Assembly (NCBI GenBank): GCA_017415995.1
Contig: JAFQDN010000010.1
Span: 1 to 32,295, forward strand
Reading direction: 5' to 3'
Length of the DNA stretch: 32,295 nucleotides
From: Akkermansia sp.
GTDB lineage: Bacteria > Verrucomicrobiota > Verrucomicrobiia > Verrucomicrobiales > Akkermansiaceae
A program made the position numbers and the translations under genes. Positions 22,440 to 30,400 of this stretch are shown piece after piece (the first letter of the stretch is position 1; each line of letters begins with the position of its first letter). The notes under the pieces are model-generated. The model was given only the letters and a program-made list of their open reading frames with translations. It was not told the DNA's origin and did not search any database.

Positions 22440-24356
22440 TTATAATTGCCAGAGTGTTCCGCACACATCCGTCGGCATACGCCAATCGGCACGCGGAGAC
22501 AAGGCTATGCTACCCACTTTCGGGCCATCCGGCACACAGGTTCTCTTGAACTGCTGCATGAAGAAGCGCTTGAGGAAGGTACGCAAGGTCTTTTCCACCA
22601 GTTCCGGGGTGTATTCACCATCAAAAGCAGCTTCCGCCAAGGCCTGCAATTTGCGTGGCTCCGCTCCGTATTTGATGAAGTGGTAAAGGAAGAAATCATG
22701 CAAATCATACGGCCCGAGCACTTCCTCTGTCTTCTGCTCAATGGTACCATCATCTGCCGGAGGCAGTAATTCCGGGCTTACCGGGGTATCATTCACATCT
22801 TGCAAAACAGCAGCCAGCTCAGGTTCACTCTGCTCAGCAGCGTGCGCAATCAAGCACCGTATCAAGGATTTCGGCACAGAACAATTCACACTGTACATGC
22901 TCATATGATCCCCATTGTAGGTTGCCCAGCCAAGTGCAATCTCGGACAAATCACCCGTTCCCACCACCATGCCGCCGGTTTTATTGGCCAGATTCATGAG
23001 GATTTTGGTTCGCTCACGCGCCTGCACGTTCTCATACGTATTGGTACGCAGCGATGGGTCAAAATCCAAATCCTTGAAATGCAATAAACAGGCTTCTTTG
23101 ATGTTCACCTCCTTAAAGGTGCAACCCAGCAATTTGATGAGTTTAACGGCATTATTATAGGTGCGTCCCGTGGTCCCGAATCCGGGCATCGTCAGCGCTA
23201 AAATGCAGTCATTGCTGCGCCCCAAAAGCTTACATGCGCGGTCACACACCAGCAAGGCCAAGGTACTGTCCAACCCGCCGGATACACCCAACACCAAGGT
23301 GCGCGCATGTGCGTGCTCCACGCGTTTGGCCAAGGCAGCTGCTTGGATATTCAGGATTTCCTCGCATCGGTATGCTCGTTCGTTTTCTGCCGGCACAAAG
23401 GGGCGAGCCGGAATATCAGCATATCGCCAATCACATTCACCCGTCACCGCGCCTATATCTACACGTCGCACCGCCTTCTGTACCGGCGGTAATTCACACT
23501 GCGAGAACGTTCCCTCCGTGAGTCGAGCGGCTCGCAACCGTTGCATATCCACATCTGCGTACAAAATGCTCGTTTCTCGCTCAAATCCCTCATTTTCTGA
23601 CAACAATTTGCCGTTGACCGCTATAAGTGATTGTCCTCCATACACGCCATCCTGGGTACTCTCTCCCACTCCGGCGGAGGCATACAGAAGCGCCGCCATG
23701 CGGCTTCCGCTCATGGCCTGTACCAGCAAACGTCGGTAATCCGCCACGCCGGCATATTCCATTGCGGCTGCAGGCGTCAGCATAACAAGTGCTCCTTGCA
23801 TGGCCAACGCTGTACCGGGCGACAATACGGAGCAAAGGTCATCTCCCATCTCGATGCCGAAGCTCAATTCGTCATCATCGATGAAAAGCAAATCCGTACC
23901 GATGGGGATTCCTTCCTGTCCAATGAGGTCCACCTCCTCAACCCGTAAGGACGACGCCGGGGAAAACACGCGGGCCTCACATGCCTCGCGCTTAACCGGC
24001 AACACGCTTTTGGGCACCAAGCCCATTACCCAACCGTCTTTTACTACGGCTGCCACATTATACACCTTGTTATCAATCTGTAACGGTAGAGAAACCACAG
24101 CCGGCACCCCCAACTCCGCTGTCTCGTCCGCAAAACGGGCAAGTCCGGCAGCAGCGGCTTCCAGCAAGGTCGGATTCATGAACAAATCCGCACAGCTCGC
24201 TCCGGTTATGCAAAGCTCCGGGAACAACACCAGCTGTGCCCCCTGCTCCGCTGCCGTTTTCATGCCGGCTATCAGCTCGCCGACGTTGTACTCCACATCC
24301 GCTACGCGCACGCGCGGAACTACCGTTGCCAATCTATAATAGCCGTATGAGCTCAT
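22440..24356 (-). CDS. nadE: NAD+ synthetase, glutamine-dependent form with altered glutaminase site
   Basis: NadE makes NAD+ from nicotinate adenine dinucleotide and ATP. At 638 residues this is the long two-domain form. The N-terminal nitrilase-like domain (1 to about 300) should release ammonia from glutamine using a Glu-Lys-Cys triad. E47 (FPELCITG) and K116 (PKSVLP) are present, but the cysteine position holds Gly171 (GIEMGDDLC). The numbering offset to the Mycobacterium tuberculosis triad E52-K121-C176 is five at all three sites. The synthetase domain keeps the P-loop SGGLDS and the conserved GTGDLSEIALGWATYNGDHMS region. It may therefore depend on free ammonia. The start at 24356 is supported by a promoter ten bases upstream. 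Confidence 0.93.
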   Translation of the reverse strand: MSSYGYYRLATVVPRVRVADVEYNVGELIAGMKTAAEQGAQLVLFPELCITGASCADLFMNPTLLEAAAAGLARFADETAELGVPAVVSLPLQIDNKVYNVAAVVKDGWVMGLVPKSVLPVKREACEARVFSPASSLRVEEVDLIGQEGIPIGTDLLFIDDDELSFGIEMGDDLCSVLSPGTALAMQGALVMLTPAAAMEYAGVADYRRLLVQAMSGSRMAALLYASAGVGESTQDGVYGGQSLIAVNGKLLSENEGFERETSILYADVDMQRLRAARLTEGTFSQCELPPVQKAVRRVDIGAVTGECDWRYADIPARPFVPAENERAYRCEEILNIQAAALAKRVEHAHARTLVLGVSGGLDSTLALLVCDRACKLLGRSNDCILALTMPGFGTTGRTYNNAVKLIKLLGCTFKEVNIKEACLLHFKDLDFDPSLRTNTYENVQARERTKILMNLANKTGGMVVGTGDLSEIALGWATYNGDHMSMYSVNCSVPKSLIRCLIAHAAEQSEPELAAVLQDVNDTPVSPELLPPADDGTIEQKTEEVLGPYDLHDFFLYHFIKYGAEPRKLQALAEAAFDGEYTPELVEKTLRTFLKRFFMQQFKRTCVPDGPKVGSIALSPRADWRMPTDVCGTLWQL

Positions 24357-24366
24357 CTCGCCTTTT

Positions 24367-24394
24367 ATTCTGCCACATTCCTACCGAATGTCAA
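24367..24394 (-). promoter_or_regulatory. Promoter of nadE
   Basis: On the minus strand a perfect TTGACA (24394-24389), a 16-base spacer and CAGAAT (24372-24367), ending ten bases before the ATG. An imperfect inverted repeat (24391-24401 and 24424-24434) overlaps the -35 box. Confidence 0.6.
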
Positions 24395-24437
24395 TGAAAT
24401 GTGCATTTTCTCCGGCATTTTTCCATTTCAATGAATA

Positions 24438-27400
24438 CTATGCCAGGTTCATGCCGGAGGCATTTTGTTCCTCCTCTTCCTTCTTCATGGTAAGCGAGTA
24501 GGCAGTGTTGTAAAGCCCGGAGCCGTTATCCAGCGAGGCAATTTCCACCAGGTACGAGCCTGCGGTGAGAGCCAAGGTGTGGTCCAGTCCGGCAGCTGCG
24601 CGCACGGCGCGGGAGTCCAGCTGTGCCAAAGTTCCGTCCTCGCGCTGTTCGTAAAGGCGCACGCGGGCGCCATTCTCCAACTCGCTCAGTGCCAAGCTCA
24701 GGCTACCGGCGCTATCCATCTCCACGCGGTAGAAGTCGCAGGCATCGCCCGCGCCCACCCAGCCACGGGTAGCGCTGCCGTCCGCAGCACTTTCCGTTGC
24801 CTCGGCTGCGCTGTTATTCTGCGTAGCCAAGCCACTGCCGGCAGAGGGCACCGTTCCGCTGATGTTCAGCTCATAGAATCCGCCATTGGTCTCACTATCA
24901 GCACCCACGGCTTCCACCTTCACATACAGCGTCTGCCCAGCCTCCACTGCCACACCGGGCAGTGTACCCAGCGCTGCTCCCGGTGCCAGCAGCAGCTCCT
25001 GCTGTGCCTCAAACTCGCCTTGCTCATTCAGCACACCCACACTCACCTGCACCGCCGTCTCCAGCGCTGCCGTATCCACTCCCACGCGGTACGCCCCATC
25101 CCCCGCTGCGGTGAAGCTGTAGTAGTCCTGTGCATCACCATAGCCTACCCAATCCGCAATGGGGGCTACGTTCGTTGTTGTGCCTATGGTGTTTGTGCCC
25201 AGTATCAGCTGTGTTGCCGTGCTCGCCACATTGTCCGCTTCGGGGTCGGCAGAAGTATGCAGGTACGGGTCGCCCGCTACCCACTCACTCTCATTACCCA
25301 CGCCGTCCACGGCCTTGACGCGCCAGTACCAAGTGCCAAGCTCCTGCCCTTCCAGCGACAAGTACGGGCTCAGCGTATACATCTGCACGGCATCCGTCAT
25401 GTCGGCATTGTCGGCGTACTCCAGCACGTAGTACACACCGGAGGGGTCATCCACGCCCTGCCATATGTACACGGCGCAGTTGCCCTGTGCTGCGGCATAC
25501 AGGTTGCAGACGGCATCCGGTGCCGTTTCGTCGCTGGTGGTGGGTATGGCCGTAATCTCGGCCTCGGTCTTGATCTCCTCCACGTTGCCGACGTTGTCCA
25601 CACTCAGCACATAGAAGCCGTACTCACTGCCTTGCAAGCCGGCGAAGGTCGCGGTGGTCGTATCCGCGGTGAATGTCTTCCACAGCCCGAACTCGCCACC
25701 ATCCTTCTGCACAAAGATGTAGTAACCTGCTACGCCACTACCTCCGGCGGCATCGCTACCCTCCCAGGTCAGCGCGATTTCGCCTCCCTTCCCGGCATCT
25801 TCGGCACTGAGCATGCGGCTCTGCGGTCCCTCAGCATCAATGGTGTAGTTTACCTCCGGTGTGGGTATCACATCGTTGAAGTCGAAGTAGATGTCCGCCA
25901 CGTTGCCGATGGTGGTTCCCGTCGTCAGGTCATCCTTGAGCTTCACGGTGTAAGTGAAATAGCCGTCACCGCGTCCGCTGTCGTTGTTCGGGTACAGAAT
26001 ACCCGTCATGATGTCCATGAGCATGCTGCCGGACTGTGGGTCTATGGCCATGAACTCCGCTTTCAGCTCGCGCGTGTCGTAGTCCAGGTTGATGCGGATG
26101 TCCACCATCACTTCCTGCCCCTCGAAGGTCATGGTGACAATCTTGTTGAAACTGTCCTGCCCCTCTGCCATGGTGATGGTGTTACCCGCCAGATAAATAG
26201 AATCCAGCGTGAAGCTGTTCAAATCATACGCTTCATCCAAAGTGGTGAACACGCGAATCCATCGAGCCGGAGCCGTCGCATCCTCCTCGTTCTCAAAGCG
26301 CACCATGAACGGCATGGTCTGACCTGCGGCAATGTAGTTCTCCTCGCCGTAGCCGGTCGGACCTACGATATCGTTGGGGTCAGAGGAGCCTGCAGAACCG
26401 GTGGTGGTTTTGTTTGTGTCGGCTATTTTTTTTGTTTTGCCTCTCAATCGATCCATCATATCAGCAAACCAATCAGGGAAAGCCTCATTCATCAAATAGT
26501 CATAGCCATATACCCATTTACCAAGCGGTCCAAGGTCATTCGGATTTATTTCTTGACCATTAATTCTATCTAGTGTCATTGGTATACCATCTTTAACTAC
26601 GCTTCTCCAATAATATCCCCACACAGTGCTGGAAACCATGCCACTTCCAACGATATTACTCACTCCTCCATTGGTGTAATAATTAGCATAAATGTAAGCT
26701 GTATCCACATACAATGCTCGATTTTTCGCCTCTTCTGATTTTGTGGAATTAGCGTACCCAAACCCAGCAACCCCGAAAGCGCCTATAGAAACAGCAGTAA
26801 CACCTAACGAAGCACAACCGGTCATGTCAACTCGAGTCACGGCATTATTCAAACAATACGTATACAAGTTCAAACCTCCATCTACGCCTATCGGATCAGA
26901 TGATATAAAGGTTCCCGTTTGTGCATCGTAATAACGTGCTCTCATATGAGTTAAACCATTACCATCGGAAGTAAGACCGAGCAATCCAAGCCATCCGTAT
27001 ACATTACCTAAAGAGGCGGAGCTACTGAGCGTTACACCGAACGGGTCATACGCATAGGTTGCTACCAAGTTACCGGACGCATCGGTAATACCGGTAACAG
27101 AACCGAGGGCATCGGCTTCATACCAATACTCACCACTCAAGACATCTTCAAAGCCCACGAGTCCATTACCATATTGATAGTATTTACTGTTACCCTCTGC
27201 ATCATACTCGGTTACAACATTACCATTGCCGGAGCCATCGTATAGATAAGTACTTACCTTGCCATTCACACTCGTGCTCACACGCTCACCGGAAGCATTG
27301 TAGGTGTAGGCATACACATCTCCCGTGGAGGTCGTCATGCCTAACAACTGACCTTCCACACTCCATGAGTAAGTGGTGACACCCGTTTCATCCACCTTGC

Positions 27401-30400
27401 GGATAAGATTACCGTCCGCATCATACTCATACTGCGTATCACCGGCGGAGGTCGTCTGATTCAGCGCATTATTGGTATAAAGAGTCTCCACACCATTCAC
27501 CACCGTGCGAGTACGATTACCGGCAGCATCATATTCATACGTGATATGCTGTTCCGGAACCTCACTACCGGCTACCGGAGCAAAATCCGCCTTCACTAGC
27601 TGGCCAATCACATCATAGCCATAGGTCCATGTGCCGTCTTCTGTGGACATGGAGGTGCGCAAGCCGAGCTCATTGTACTCATAAGCGCAGAATGAGGTTA
27701 CCGATCCCTGAGCATCAAGATGCTCAATCCGTGCAACATCGCCGGATAAAGTATAGCTGTACGTGGTGGCAGTACCATTGCCTTTAGATTCACGAATCAA
27801 GCGACCTCCCATATCATACTCATAGCTGACAACAGTATTGCCATCAGCATCTGTCACTAACGTCAAATCACCCCATCCATTGTAAGTGTACAACGTACTA
27901 TGCCCGGCATCATCCGTCATGGAGCTCATGCGGTCGTTCGCATCATAGCTATAGCTCACGCTATGCCCATCCGCGTACTGAACCTTGGTGACACGGTAGC
28001 GCTCATCATAAGTCCAAGTGGTCGTACCACCACTATCCGTACTGCTGAGCATATTGCCGAACACATCATAGGCAAACGTAGTCGTTCCTTCTCCTTCAAC
28101 CGTCTTGCTAAGCAGATTGCCCTTAGCATCATAGCTCATGTCTACAGTCTTACCGGCGCGAGTTGTCCATGAGGTGGCATTACCATAGCGGTCATACGCC
28201 CAGCTTTCCTTCGAACCATCAGCATAGGTGATACCCGTTGTTTGCCCCTTGGTATCGTAGGTATAGGAAATGGCATTTCCCTTGGCATCAATAATGCTAG
28301 TCACCAAACCGGCTGAGTTATACTCATAATATGTAGTATTCCCAAGCGCATTCGTTACAGAAATCATATTACCGGCAGCATCATATGCATAGGAAGTAAT
28401 GTTACCCAGCTGATCCGTCTGTGCAATCAGATTTCCGGCACTATCATAGGCATATCGTAACACATTACCATTCACATCCACCGCCTTTGCTATCTTTCCG
28501 GAAAGGTTATAGTAGTATGTGGAGGATGCCCCGTATTGATCCGTTACAGAGATACCACCATCTTCACCATAACTCAGCGTGCACTCACTACGCGTTGCGG
28601 TGCTATCAGCTGCCTGCAGCCAGTTCTTTTCCAACAAACCATTATTGCCATAGCTGAAGTGCTGCTGATTTCCCGTTGTGCCTGTTATGGCTGTCAAGAA
28701 GTGCTCATAAACATCACTGTAGGAATAGCTGATAGTATCGCCCAGCATACCGGTGGAAGATACCAAATTGCCGTTTTCATAGCTGTATTCAGTTACCGCT
28801 CCGGTAGATGATGTCAACTTAGCCACATATCCATCCACCGTATACTCATAAGCTATCCACTCACCATTGCTGTGTGTCAACTTAGCAAGCAAACCGGACT
28901 CATTATAAGAACAAGTAATGCTGTTGCCATTGGCATCTGTCACCTTAGTCAAGGTGCCTTGCTTGGTAAAATCATATACCACATCGCCGGCGCCCTTGCC
29001 GACCTTAAGCGTGTAAGAACCGTTGCGATTCTTCGTCAGAGCATAACCATCTCCGGCGGTGCACTGATATCCACCGCGATAATCCGGCTGGAAAGTAATG
29101 GAAAGCCCCGCAATATTCAGAACAAGGTCCCCCGAATCTTTAACATCAAGATTAATATCCCAATTATGAGTCCAGCCGTAGCCAAACACACTACTCTGAG
29201 TGTGCGAGTACATATCATTCGCATACATACGGCTCACCTGCAAGCTCAATCCCGTTGTCTGCACAGCCATATCCGTGGAGGAAGACAAGGTAGAAACCGG
29301 CGAAATCTTGCCCATTGCCTGAGCTACCATCTGCGACAACAAGTCATCAGTGCTGAGACCGGCTACGTCCACACCGGCTCTATCCAAATTGACCAGCATC
29401 TGATTCAAGCCTTTCACATAATCCCCCCATGTAGTGCCGGTACTCTTTTCCATAGCTTGCACAATGAACTCCTGCAACCACACGCTCCCTTCCGTTTCCG
29501 GTACTATCTCATTCCAATCAAGAGTTTCCGTATTATCAGAAGTAATGTAGCCAACATTGATATCAAAGCGAGGATATGAGAAATCCCACGGCTGCTGCCA
29601 GCCGGTATAGTATACATTCGTAGAATTTGCAAGTTGAGATGAGGAACTCGGAGGCAAGAAGTGAGAAACATTCTCCTCCACCTCTCCCGATACAGCACCT
29701 ATGCGAGTTGTACCATTAAACAGAGACGAGGGCAACGCCAATACTACATTATAATCATTGAATCTCCCCGTGGGCATCAATTGCGTTCCGGTAGTTCCCG
29801 TTGCCAAGAATGAAAGAGAAGAGGAGAAGCCTTCCGGCACCGTAGAAGTCCAAAAGCCTTGATGCACTATGCTTTCATCCATTGTCAGGAAAGCACGATT
29901 TTCACCATTTTGCTCAATTGTGAAGAACACCAGCGGTGCATCCATCGCCTCGTACCCGATGTTTTCATAACTGATGGTAAAGTCTGAGATGATATGATAG
30001 CCCAAACTATTCGGCTGCTTGACATGGATAACAAAGTGGGAACCCGTCTTGTTGACTAATTTGACAGAATCCTCTGACTTAGCAACAACTTCGTCCTTTG
30101 TGACTCGAACGCTTAACGAGCCGGAGGGCAGTTTACCGGCACCGAAGTTCACGGTAATTCGTTCCGTATTGATGTAATCCACCGAATCAGGCACATATTC
30201 GTTGCCTTGTGAATCCACAAAGACAACGCCGGAACCATATTTCAGGTTGATACCCATAATATCAAAGGTACATTCCTGAGCTGCATTCAAGTTGTGCGCA
30301 ACGACATCAGAAATCTCCATCCTCGCCTCAACAACCTGCAACGAATAGGATACCTCCTTGCCATCCTTGCGACGCACCATCACGTACACATCACGACCGG

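Noticed and set aside
24347..24394. A TATAAT followed six bases later by ATG on the plus strand, inside the nadE start region
   Set aside because: It mimics the leaderless layout, but the frame stops after 15 codons and there is no good -35 box.
24465..26573. A 702-codon open frame antisense to the giant RHS gene
   Set aside because: It lies wholly within a strongly supported coding frame on the other strand. It covers the GC-rich block where stops are rare by composition and ends once the AT-rich tip is entered. The product shows no domain.
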